From contig OZ245788.1 in the NCBI GenBank assembly GCA_965228065.1, positions 1,364,001 through 1,428,000 of the forward strand: 64,000 nucleotides of DNA, given 5' to 3'. Position 1 is the stretch's first letter. Each line of letters opens with the position of its first letter. Below the pieces are notes generated by a model. That model was not told the origin of the DNA. It saw nothing but the letters and a program-made list of their open reading frames with translations, and searched no databases. Shown piece after piece: positions 42,299 through 50,760 of this stretch. A program made the position numbers and the translations under genes. This stretch comes from Sphingobium_A sp965228065. Lineage in GTDB: Bacteria; Pseudomonadota; Alphaproteobacteria; Sphingomonadales; Sphingomonadaceae.

Positions 42299-43297
42299 TT
42301 GAACCAGACGATCATTCGCGAGGAACCGGATCCGACGCTGAGCGCGATGGTCGAAGCCAGCCGTATCGCCACGCGGGATGCCGGGCAGTTCGGACTTCAG
42401 GGACGCACCGCGCTGATCCGGGCCAATACGCACAGCGAAAACGGCTGGTCGCGTGGCGCAACGATCCGCCCGGGCTTCTCGATCGTGCTCACCGAGGTCG
42501 ATCATCTCGCGCATGAGAGTTACGACTTTATGAGTCAGGATCATCTGAAGCTGCACTGCAAGCTGGATGGCAGCAGCCTGATCCACGACGATTCGGATCA
42601 TTCCTCGGTGGTGGAATCCGGCCGCCTCTCCTTCCTCGTCCAGCCCACGCACACGGTGAAGCACGAAGTCGTGAAGCCCGACACACGCACCCGCGCCGTC
42701 ACCATGGTGTGCAGCCGCGAATTCCTGCGCGAGCTGATTCCCGACAGCGAAGACCTGCCCGGCATCCTGCTGGAGTATATGCGCGGCCCGGTGACTCAGT
42801 TCTGCCACCGCGATACGCCGCTGCCGCTGTCGATGCGCGCGATCGCGGAGGACATGCTGCAACTCCAGTCCGATCGGCTGGCGGACCTGATGCTCGAGGC
42901 GAAGGCGCTGGAGCTTCTCTATCTGTCACTGCGCCAATTGTCGGGCGACGGCACCGTCGACCCAGTCCGGCCCAGGAACCGCCAGAAGGTGCTGGAGCTG
43001 TGCGAGATCCTCCAGAACGGCGAAGGCGCCGCGATGAGCATCGCGCAACTGTGCCGGCAACTCGCCTGGAACGAGACGCAGATGATGGAGAGTTTCAAGC
43101 AGGTCACCGGCATGACCATTTCCAACTATCGCCAACGCGCGCGGATGGACGAAGCGTTGCGGCAGTTGCGCACCACCGACCGTTCGGTGACCGAGATCGC
43201 GTTCGATGCGGGATATGAGCATCCGAGCAATTTCGCGACGGCGTTCAAGCGCACCTTCGGCTTCTCGCCGAAGATGGGACGATCGCAGCTCAACTGA
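42299..43297 (+). CDS. AraC-family transcriptional regulator
   Basis: A 332-residue regulator with a C-terminal pair of helix-turn-helix motifs: MSIAQLCRQLAWNETQMMES (about residues 243-262), then MTISNYRQRARMDEALRQLR and SVTEIAFDAGYEHPSNFATA with FKRTFGFSPK. The N-terminal ~225 residues form the effector domain, similar in layout to PchR-type regulators. The start shown is TTG with no clear ribosome site; an ATG at 42348 would remove 16 residues. It is divergent from TonB receptor 2 and very likely controls that operon. Confidence 0.9.
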   Translation: MNQTIIREEPDPTLSAMVEASRIATRDAGQFGLQGRTALIRANTHSENGWSRGATIRPGFSIVLTEVDHLAHESYDFMSQDHLKLHCKLDGSSLIHDDSDHSSVVESGRLSFLVQPTHTVKHEVVKPDTRTRAVTMVCSREFLRELIPDSEDLPGILLEYMRGPVTQFCHRDTPLPLSMRAIAEDMLQLQSDRLADLMLEAKALELLYLSLRQLSGDGTVDPVRPRNRQKVLELCEILQNGEGAAMSIAQLCRQLAWNETQMMESFKQVTGMTISNYRQRARMDEALRQLRTTDRSVTEIAFDAGYEHPSNFATAFKRTFGFSPKMGRSQLN

Positions 43298-43327
43298 TCA
43301 TATGAAACACCGCACACGAAGCTGGGC

Positions 43328-43346
43328 GCCGACGGTATCCGTCGGC
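43328..43346. terminator. Hairpin between the AraC gene and tRNA-Gly
   Basis: GCCGACGG (43328-43335) and CCGTCGGC (43339-43346) form an 8-bp stem with a TAT loop. It lies downstream of both converging genes, 31 bp from each, and may end both transcripts. There is no long T-tract on either strand. Confidence 0.5.
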
Positions 43347-43376
43347 GGCTTGATGGTCCTTCGATGTGAAGAACGC

Positions 43377-43451
<75 letters not shown>

Positions 43452-43567
43452 TCGGCGTGTGTTCCGGGGCAGGCCCCGGGGGTGAGGCGGGCTGTTAGCA
43501 TCGGTATTTGCACCCCGCAACCCCCTTCGACAAAGAGTCTGGTGTCACGGGAATAAAACATGCCGGT

Positions 43568-43888
43568 CTACGAACTAGCGGTTCCGCTGGGCGCTGTGTT
43601 TACGGCCGCTACTGGCGCTACCACGACTGGGGCGGCGGGCCTGTGCGCGCCACCTGCTATCGCTTCGGGCGGAGGGCTGGGTGGCAGCATATCCGAATCG
43701 GCAGGCATTTCAGCCGAATCACTCAGCGCGGCATCGATCGACGTGATCTCCGAGCGGCCGACCGCGCCGCTGCGCGTTTCCGCCCGGGTGTCGAACGGAA
43801 TGTCGGCGCTCGCCGATTGCTGCTGCTTCGCGTCGCCGCAGCCGGCGACAAGCAGCGACACCAGCAGCACGGCAATCCCATTTTTCAT
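43568..43888 (-). CDS. Small Pro/Ala-rich lipoprotein, unknown
   Basis: A 106-residue protein: a lipobox signal (IAVLLVSLLVAGC, acylated Cys at about residue 17), then a low-complexity, Ser/Ala/Pro-rich chain (DIPFDTRAETRSGAVGRSEI, then PPSPPPEAIAGGA). The acidic first half and Pro-rich second half suggest a flexible surface-bound linker. No family is recognised. A frame is also open on the other strand, leading into the RraA gene, but it has no start signal or domain there. Moderate support only. Confidence 0.5.
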   Translation of the reverse strand: MKNGIAVLLVSLLVAGCGDAKQQQSASADIPFDTRAETRSGAVGRSEITSIDAALSDSAEMPADSDMLPPSPPPEAIAGGAHRPAAPVVVAPVAAVNTAPSGTASS

Positions 43889-44075
43889 CTTTCGATCCCC
43901 CGAAGCGCAACGGCATGTTCGGGGGTTACAACGCATCAGCGGCAAATTGGTGTCGTGCGACGCCGGAAAGATACGAACACGGGCCAGTGCCCGACTGTGC
44001 AACGCCCTTGCGCTTTCATGCCGAACCGCGATGAAGGCCGCGAACCAGCGACATCATATTTCGATGGGACAGAGC

Positions 44076-44735
44076 ATGACGATCAACATCCGCGGCTTCG
44101 AACGACCCGATCCGGCGCTGATCGCGCGTTTCGCCGATATCCCCGCAAGCCTGCTGACCAGCCTGGGTGGCGGGGCGGCCGGGCTGCATCATTCGATCCG
44201 GCGGCTCAGCGGAACGGGCATCGCCATCGGCACCGCGCTGACCGTGGAAGCACCCCCGGGCGACAATCTGGCGGTCCAGGTCGCGCTCACCGAGGCACGG
44301 CCAGGCGACGTCATCGTGATGGCGACCGGCATGGGTGAGGATTGCGCAGTCGTCGGGGACCGGGTGAGCGGCATGGCCAGCAATGCCGGCGTTGCCGCGA
44401 TCGTCACCGATGGACTGGCGCGCGACGTCGTCGATCTCCGCCGGATCGGGCTGCCCGTCTTTGCGCGCGGCCTGTCACCCAACGGGCCGCGGCGGGGGGG
44501 GCCCGCCAGTATCGGCGGCGCGATCACGCTGGGCGCGGTCACCATCATGCCCGGCGACCTGGTGATCGCCGACGATGACGGCGTCGCGATCATGCCGCGC
44601 GCCGCGCTGGCCGATGCGGCCGACCGTCTGGCCGCGCTCCTCGAGGAGGAACGACGGCTGGATGAGGCGATCCGTGCGGGCGCCAAACATGCGACATGGG
44701 TGTTGCCGCTGCTGGATGGCGCCCGCCGAATCTGA
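44076..44735 (+). CDS. RraA-family protein (HMG/CHA aldolase-like)
   Basis: A 219-residue protein of the RraA fold. Markers are ADIPASLLTSLGGGAAGLHH, GDVIVMATGMGEDCAVVGDR, then GVAAIVTDGLARDVVDLRRI, with conserved Arg-Asp in GLARDVVD, and PGDLVIADDDGVAIMPRAA. Family members are 4-hydroxy-4-methyl-2-oxoglutarate aldolases or RNase E inhibitors; the DGLARDV pattern leans to the aldolase type. The ATG at 44076 has GGGACAGAG upstream. A G8 run at 44494-44501 lies within the gene, in frame. It converges on the gamma-glutamyltransferase-like gene with a 4-bp gap. Confidence 0.85.
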   Translation: MTINIRGFERPDPALIARFADIPASLLTSLGGGAAGLHHSIRRLSGTGIAIGTALTVEAPPGDNLAVQVALTEARPGDVIVMATGMGEDCAVVGDRVSGMASNAGVAAIVTDGLARDVVDLRRIGLPVFARGLSPNGPRRGGPASIGGAITLGAVTIMPGDLVIADDDGVAIMPRAALADAADRLAALLEEERRLDEAIRAGAKHATWVLPLLDGARRI

Positions 44736-44739
44736 GCTC

Positions 44740-46539
44740 TCAATAGGCCACCGCCGCACTGTTGTTGCGGTTGTGCGAAGCGGCATGGAGCGCACCGGTC
44801 TTGGGATCGCGGCTGATCGCCACCCATTTGCCTTCGCCGCCCAGGCGTGCCTCGGCGAGCGGCATCGCGCGCCAGGCCATGCCGGTCTCGTCGAGCAATT
44901 TGGGATCGAACCGCCCCTCCGGCACGCCCATCGTCGTCTCGCCCGTCGCCGGATCGATCGACGGCAGGAAGAAGTCCGGCGTGTTGATCGCTGCCTCCAC
45001 ATCCATGCCGAAACAGGTGACGTTGAGCAGCCCCTGGAAGGTGCGCTGGTGCAGCCCCGCGCCCATCGATGCAAAGCCGAGCACCGGCTTGCCGTCCTTC
45101 AGGAGAATGCCGGTCTCGGTCGGCGCGGGCAGGCGATCGCCCGGCTTCACCTGCGCGATCGCCGCCTGCTGGAAGCTTGCGGGATCGCCGATCGAGACGC
45201 CGCCGACCGAGATCGCGGTCTTGCCCCAGTTCACGCAATTGATCGAATGGGTGATCGCCGCGATATTCCCCTCTGCATCGATCGCGACGATGTCGTCGGA
45301 ATGCATCGGCGTCGTGCGCTTCCATTTGGTGAAGGTCTTGCCGCCTTCGATCTGTTTCCACAGCGCGGCCGCATGCCCCTTGGTGACGCGCGCCTCGGGG
45401 CTGAAATCGATGCCCGGATAAATCGCGGCCTGCGTCGCCTGGGGGAACATCGAGATGCCGAACAATTGCGTGATCTCCAGCGCCTTGCGCAGCGCCTGGG
45501 GCGACTTGGTCCAATGCTCGGCGCCGCACAGGCCCGCGGCGTCGGCCAGATTCTGCGCCTCGATCAGCGAGACTCCGCCGAAGTTCGGGGTTGGGCTGGT
45601 ATGGATCGAATAGCCGTTGCGCAGCGGCGCGGTGAGCGGATCCGCCCAGATGACCTGATAGTTGCGCAGGTCGTCGATCGTCATCTTGCCGCCATCGGCC
45701 TGAACCGCCGCGACCAGCTTCTGCCCCCAGGGGCCGCCATACATATAGTCGGCGCCCTGGCTCGCCACCGCGCGCAACGTCTCGGCGAGCCGGGGCTGGC
45801 GGAACACGTCGCCGACCGCATAGGCCGAGCCGTCGGGCTTCACGAGCGTCGCGCGGGTCTCGGGCAGGCGGCGGATATCGGCGTCGCGAAAGGCGAAGAT
45901 CTCGGCGAGGAAAGGCGTGACCGGCATGCCCCGTTCGGCGATGTAGATGGCAGGATCGAACAGGCTGGCAAAGGGCAGCTTGCCGAATTTCCGGTGCGCG
46001 GCCTCGACTCCCTTCATGAAGCCGCCGACCAGCGCGGTGCGTCCGCTCGGCGCACCCTTGCCCTGCAGCGCGGCCTTGCTGGAGAAATCGATCGCGCCGG
46101 GAATGCTCGCCGGGTCGGTCTCGCCCGCGACCGTGTTCCACTCGGCATTCATCGTGTGGGTCTTGCCGCTCTTCGCGTCGTGATAGACGAGCGACATGAT
46201 CCCGAAATAGCTGATCGGCGCGCCCATCGCCAAGGCGACCTGGGCGAGTGCACCCGTCATCACCGCGTCGATCGCATTGCCGCCCTGCTTCAACGCCTCC
46301 AGACCCGCGCGGGCGGCCAAGCCGCTATAGGCGACGGTGACCGCGCCATGCGTGCCCTTCGCCGCGCCCGCCGTCGTCCGGTCGACGCCCTGCGCCTTCA
46401 TGAAGCGATCATAGTCTCCGGCCGGCCATTTCGCCGGGGACAGATCGACCTTGCGCGCGGCGATCGCGACGCCGGGGATGGTGGTGGCAGCGCCGGCGGC
46501 GAGCAGGCTGGTGACGGCAGTTCGACGGGTCATCTTCAT
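44740..46539 (-). CDS. Gamma-glutamyltransferase-family protein 1, Ser at the nucleophile position
   Basis: A 599-residue exported Ntn-hydrolase-type protein with a twin-arginine signal (MTRRTAVTSLLAAGAATTIP). The large-subunit region has GALAQVALAMGAPISYFG and TDPASIPGAIDF. At the self-cleavage point, aligned with E. coli Thr391-Thr-His-Tyr, it reads Ser414-Asp-Asp-Ile followed by VAIDAEGNIAAITHSIN, so Ser replaces Thr. The Ser-Ser and Gly-Gly oxyanion motifs are also changed (LPAPTETG, FASMGAGLHQ). It may hydrolyse gamma-glutamyl or other amide bonds, or be non-classical. The start at 46539 has AAGGAC upstream. It is last in the receptor-GGT2-S9-GGT1 operon. Confidence 0.87.
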   Translation of the reverse strand: MKMTRRTAVTSLLAAGAATTIPGVAIAARKVDLSPAKWPAGDYDRFMKAQGVDRTTAGAAKGTHGAVTVAYSGLAARAGLEALKQGGNAIDAVMTGALAQVALAMGAPISYFGIMSLVYHDAKSGKTHTMNAEWNTVAGETDPASIPGAIDFSSKAALQGKGAPSGRTALVGGFMKGVEAAHRKFGKLPFASLFDPAIYIAERGMPVTPFLAEIFAFRDADIRRLPETRATLVKPDGSAYAVGDVFRQPRLAETLRAVASQGADYMYGGPWGQKLVAAVQADGGKMTIDDLRNYQVIWADPLTAPLRNGYSIHTSPTPNFGGVSLIEAQNLADAAGLCGAEHWTKSPQALRKALEITQLFGISMFPQATQAAIYPGIDFSPEARVTKGHAAALWKQIEGGKTFTKWKRTTPMHSDDIVAIDAEGNIAAITHSINCVNWGKTAISVGGVSIGDPASFQQAAIAQVKPGDRLPAPTETGILLKDGKPVLGFASMGAGLHQRTFQGLLNVTCFGMDVEAAINTPDFFLPSIDPATGETTMGVPEGRFDPKLLDETGMAWRAMPLAEARLGGEGKWVAISRDPKTGALHAASHNRNNSAAVAY

Positions 46540-46565
46540 GTCGGGTCCTTGCTGGGGATGATCGG

Positions 46566-48956
46566 TCAATATCCGGGGGCCGGCGCGGCGGCGAGTTTCA
46601 GGCGGAAGTCCGCGGGCGGCGTCTCACCCAGCAGATGCTCGACGAAATAGTCCCACATACGCTGCGTGTAATAGGCGTCGGTCCGGAAGAAATTGTGATC
46701 GCGATTGGGCAGATAGAGCAGGTCGTAACGCTTGTTCGCCTTGGCGAGCGCATCGGCGAGCTGCAGCGTGACCGCGGGCAGCGCATTCTCGTCGAGATCG
46801 CCATAGGCCAGCATCAGCTTGCCCTTCAGCCGGCCGGCGAGCGGCAGCATATCGAGCCTGGCATAGTTGGGCGGCACCGCCGTCGGATCGGGTGCGGCGT
46901 TCCGCCCTCCACCATAATCGGCCAGCGGGAAGATGCCTTCGACCGGATAAAAGCCCTGGAAATTGTGCGGACCGGCGGACGAGACCGCGACCTTGTAGAA
47001 GTCGGGATAGGTCAGGATCGCACGTGCCGAGGTGTAACCGCCGAAGGAATGGCCATAGATGCCGACACGATCGAGATCGAAGCTGCCGAAACGTCCGGCG
47101 AGCTGGCGGATGCCAGCGACATGGTCGGCCAGTTCGGGCTCGGCGAAATCCTCGTAGCTTTCGGCGTTGAACGCCTTGGATCGGCCAGGCGTACCGCGCC
47201 CATCCATCGTGACCACGACGAAGCCGAGCTCGGCCAGACTGGCGCGAGCACGCGGGTTCATCGTGGCAACCGCCTCGCGATAATCGGCCGGCGCGTTGGT
47301 CACCTGCGGGCCGCCATAGATGGCGTCGATCACCGGATATTTTCGGCCGGGCACCATGTTCGGCGGGAAATAGACCGTGCCCCAGATCGCGGTCCTGCCG
47401 TCGGCCGACAGCGTCTTGACGCGCGTCGGGCTTCGCCAGCCCGCAGCGGCGACGCGGGCGGTGTCGGCGGTTTCGAGCGTGGCGACGACATGCCCGTCAC
47501 CCGCCGCGCGCAGCAGGCTGACCGGCGGCCGATCGAGCAGCGAATGGCTCTCGACGATCCAGTCGCCATTGGGCGACAGCGCCGCGGTGCCCGGATCGAG
47601 CGCGGCATTGCCGTTGGGCCGGCGGGCAGCGACATGAACGCCAGGCTCGGGGGAAAGCAGCCGTTCCTTGCCGCCATCGAGCGATACGGCGTGCAGCCGG
47701 ACAAGGTAGGGATCGCTACCATCCTCGGTGCCGCCCGCAGTGTAGATCATCCGACGTCGCGCGGCATCAACGCCGACGATGTCGCGCACCGTGCGTTTCT
47801 CGGTGGTCAGCTTGCGCTTCATCCGGCCAGTGGTCAGGTCATAAAGATAGATCTGCCCCCAGTCGTCGCGCTCCGAATACCAGAGAATTTCGCGCGATCG
47901 CTCCAGGACGGTGACATTCGCCGGATTGTAGATGAAGGCGTTGAACCGCCCCCATTTTGGCGTCGCTTCCTGCACCACCAGCCGCGTCGCGCCGGTCTCC
48001 AGGTCGATCTCGACCAACGCGACATTCTTGAGTGCGCGCGTGACCGCGAGGCCCCAGGCGCGCCGCCCATCCGCCGACCAGTTGAGAACCGGCTGATACA
48101 GGCCCCAGCCTTCAGGCAGCGTCACGATCGTCTTGCGGCGCGACGCCACGTCGAAGATCGCGGTCTCGGCGTCGCCTTCGCGCTCGCCGAGCAAGGGGAT
48201 ATGCGGTTCCCAGACTTTCGGTCGAAAGCTGCCGTCCTGCGGCACCCATTCGACGAAAGGATAGGGCTTCACTGCGCGCTCGTCGGTCCGGCCACTCAGC
48301 AATTTCCGTCCGTCGGGCGACCAGACCACGCCGTAGGGCGGCTTCGGCGCCGTGGATCGCATGGTCGGAACCGCGAACAGTGAAGTGCCGGGCAGCGTGC
48401 CATAAGCGAAATGCGCGACGCCGTTATCGGTGAGGGCAACGGGCTCCGCTCCACCTGTGGTGCGCAGCCAGAGATTGTGATCGCGGACGAACACACCAGT
48501 GCCGCCGTCCGGCGACCAGATCGTATCGGGCGTCGCGGGCCGCGTCGTCGCGCTCTTGCAGCTATAGCGGACCAGATCGCAGGCAAGCGTGCGATCGCCC
48601 ATCGCGAGCGTCGCCTGGGCGTCGCTCAGATCCTTGACCGGGAGTAGCGCGGGCAGGTCGCCACCGAGTGCGCCTTCCGCCGCCTTGCGCAGCCGCGCTT
48701 CGTCGAATGCCGGTTTCCGCTGGCCGGTCGCGGCTTCGACGATCAGCCATTCGGGCCCCTTATCGCCGTCGCGCTTGTACCAGAACCGATCGCCGGCACC
48801 GATCCAGTGCGGAACGACCTCGGCATTGCGGATCGTGCCGACCAGATTGGCGTCGAGCAGCTTTTCCGCCCGCGCATAAGCGTCGGTCATCGCATCCTGT
48901 GCCTGCGCGGGCGCGGCGGCGAGCAGCGCCAGCGCGACTGCGAGCGATCCGCGCAT
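46566..48956 (-). CDS. Dipeptidyl peptidase IV-type S9 peptidase
   Basis: A 796-residue exported serine peptidase. A Sec signal ends AAAPAQAQ. The propeller domain runs to about residue 510 (WSPDGGTGVFVRDHNLWLRT, VVWSPDGRKLLSGRT). The catalytic domain has the nucleophile in IYGHSFGGYTSARAIL, the Asp in LAYGDLDENALP and the His in LPNRDHNFFRTD. DPP IV enzymes release Xaa-Pro or Xaa-Ala dipeptides. Its ATG shares a base with the stop of GGT2, so the two are translated together, and GGT1 follows 27 bp on. The context suggests trimming of peptides brought in by receptor 3. Confidence 0.9.
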   Translation of the reverse strand: MRGSLAVALALLAAAPAQAQDAMTDAYARAEKLLDANLVGTIRNAEVVPHWIGAGDRFWYKRDGDKGPEWLIVEAATGQRKPAFDEARLRKAAEGALGGDLPALLPVKDLSDAQATLAMGDRTLACDLVRYSCKSATTRPATPDTIWSPDGGTGVFVRDHNLWLRTTGGAEPVALTDNGVAHFAYGTLPGTSLFAVPTMRSTAPKPPYGVVWSPDGRKLLSGRTDERAVKPYPFVEWVPQDGSFRPKVWEPHIPLLGEREGDAETAIFDVASRRKTIVTLPEGWGLYQPVLNWSADGRRAWGLAVTRALKNVALVEIDLETGATRLVVQEATPKWGRFNAFIYNPANVTVLERSREILWYSERDDWGQIYLYDLTTGRMKRKLTTEKRTVRDIVGVDAARRRMIYTAGGTEDGSDPYLVRLHAVSLDGGKERLLSPEPGVHVAARRPNGNAALDPGTAALSPNGDWIVESHSLLDRPPVSLLRAAGDGHVVATLETADTARVAAAGWRSPTRVKTLSADGRTAIWGTVYFPPNMVPGRKYPVIDAIYGGPQVTNAPADYREAVATMNPRARASLAELGFVVVTMDGRGTPGRSKAFNAESYEDFAEPELADHVAGIRQLAGRFGSFDLDRVGIYGHSFGGYTSARAILTYPDFYKVAVSSAGPHNFQGFYPVEGIFPLADYGGGRNAAPDPTAVPPNYARLDMLPLAGRLKGKLMLAYGDLDENALPAVTLQLADALAKANKRYDLLYLPNRDHNFFRTDAYYTQRMWDYFVEHLLGETPPADFRLKLAAAPAPGY

Positions 48957-50731
48957 CAGCGCAACCCGTCCGCCACGCCCATACGGCGCGGATCGGCGAC
49001 GCTGCCCAGCTTGCCCGCATCGTCACGGAAGCACATCTGGAACGACCCCATATGATAGTCGTAAGCTGCAATCGCGCGCACCCGGAGCCCCATCGCGGCC
49101 AGCCTGGCCGATGTCGTGTCGGACAGGCGGTCCTCGATCACCAGCTCGCTTCCATCGGTCAGCGGCAACAGCCGCGGCGCATCGGCCGCTGCATAGGGCG
49201 CCATCCCGAAATCGAGCACATTGGTCAGCACCTGCGGGACCGTGCAGTGGACATTGCCGGGACTGCCGAGTGACAGCACCGGCCGATTGTCCTTCAGCAC
49301 GATCGTATTGCCCATCACCGTGCGCATCCGGGCATTGGGCGCGAGCAGCTGCATCATGCTCGTTCCGGGCTGGTCGAAGGTGCAGTGACTGCCGACCATC
49401 GGCACACCGCCAACGACCGTGCCGGGAATGCCGCCCGACTGCAGGGTGTTCATCATCTGAACCCAATTGCCCTTGGCATCGACGATCGACAGCTCGCAGC
49501 TTCCGCTCGGCTGCTTCTCGACGATATTGCCCGCGCCAGTGGTCGGCGGCCCGCCCAGCGCGCTGCCGGGGCCGCCGGTCATGCGCACATGCTGCGTCAG
49601 ATCGACCTTGGGCATGGTCCCGCGGATCAGCCGCGCGGCGTGCGCGTAGAAGCCTTCGTCGAGCAAAGCCTCGGTATCATAGGGCGCGACCGCCACCGGA
49701 TCGCCGCTGAACCCGGCATGGTAGATCGCGTGGCGCAGCGCATGCGCCATGAAATAATAATGTTCGGCCGAACCCGCTGCGACATTGCGGATGCCGAGAT
49801 GACGCAGGATGCCCAAAGTGATCGCAATACGCAGCCCCTGATTCTGTGGTGGCGCCAGGCTGAGCACCTCATAATCGTGATGCTTGAAGCGCAGCGGTTC
49901 CATCCAGCGCGGTGGCGTCGCGGTCATGTGCCGCTTTTCGATCTTCCAGCCCATCGCATTGCCGCGCGCGATAAAGGCATCGGCCCAGGCGCCGGTGATC
50001 ATATGATCGGGCCCTTCGGCAGCCACCTTGCGCAATGTCTCGGCGAGCGGCTTGTTCACGAACAGGTCGCCCACCTTCACCAGATGGCCCTGCGGCGCGA
50101 AGAAGCGGCGGCCATCGGGGAAATAGTTGTAAAAGGCCTGGCCGAACTCGTTGACCTGCACTTCGAAGGTCGAGACCGGATGCCCCTCCTCCGACCAACG
50201 GATCGCGTCCTCGCACAGCGACGCCCAAGGTTTGGTCGCGAACTTCGCATGCATCTCCTTGAGACCCGGCATGAAGCCGGGAATGACAGCGGAAGGCGGA
50301 TAGGCGGCATAGCCCGATCCGGCCATCGCCGGGATCGGGCGGAACGGCGGCAGATCCGCGGGGAAGGTGCCGGTGCTGTCGAGCTGATAGGTCTTTCCAG
50401 TCGCCGCCTCGTAATAGAGGAAAGTGACGGTGCCGGTGTGGTTGGTCATGAACGGTTCGACCGCCGCCTGCACCATGCAGCCCGCGATCGCCGCGTCGAC
50501 CGCATTGCCGCCCTCGCGCAGTATCTTCAGGATCGTCTCGGTGACGATCGCATTGTCGGTGCTGACCGCCGCCTTCACATTGGTGACCGGCGTTTTCGGC
50601 CCCGGGTTGCGGACATATTTCCGCATCTGATCGGGCGATGCCTGTGGCAGGTCTCCGGCGACCGCCGGGCGCGCCGCGGCGAGCGCGCCGGCACCGATGG
50701 CGGCGCTCGCGATGAATTGACGTCGATCCAT
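48956..50731 (-). CDS. Gamma-glutamyltransferase-family protein 2, Ser at the nucleophile position
   Basis: A 591-residue exported protein with a twin-arginine signal (MDRRQFIASAAIGAGALAAA). The GGT fold is shown by LREGGNAVDAAIAGCMVQAA, VEPFMTNHTG, and late in the chain SLGSPGNVHCTVPQVLTNVL. The nucleophile position reads Ser411-Cys-Glu-Leu followed by SIVDAKGNWVQMM, so Ser replaces the usual Thr. The Ser-Ser pair is also lost (PNARMRTVMGNTIV). It differs from GGT1 in most of its length, so the two are not a recent duplication. It lies 29 bp after receptor 3 and overlaps the S9 gene by one base. Confidence 0.87.
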   Translation of the reverse strand: MDRRQFIASAAIGAGALAAARPAVAGDLPQASPDQMRKYVRNPGPKTPVTNVKAAVSTDNAIVTETILKILREGGNAVDAAIAGCMVQAAVEPFMTNHTGTVTFLYYEAATGKTYQLDSTGTFPADLPPFRPIPAMAGSGYAAYPPSAVIPGFMPGLKEMHAKFATKPWASLCEDAIRWSEEGHPVSTFEVQVNEFGQAFYNYFPDGRRFFAPQGHLVKVGDLFVNKPLAETLRKVAAEGPDHMITGAWADAFIARGNAMGWKIEKRHMTATPPRWMEPLRFKHHDYEVLSLAPPQNQGLRIAITLGILRHLGIRNVAAGSAEHYYFMAHALRHAIYHAGFSGDPVAVAPYDTEALLDEGFYAHAARLIRGTMPKVDLTQHVRMTGGPGSALGGPPTTGAGNIVEKQPSGSCELSIVDAKGNWVQMMNTLQSGGIPGTVVGGVPMVGSHCTFDQPGTSMMQLLAPNARMRTVMGNTIVLKDNRPVLSLGSPGNVHCTVPQVLTNVLDFGMAPYAAADAPRLLPLTDGSELVIEDRLSDTTSARLAAMGLRVRAIAAYDYHMGSFQMCFRDDAGKLGSVADPRRMGVADGLR

Positions 50732-50760
50732 GTCCGTTCCCCGTCCCGTATTTGCGTGCG

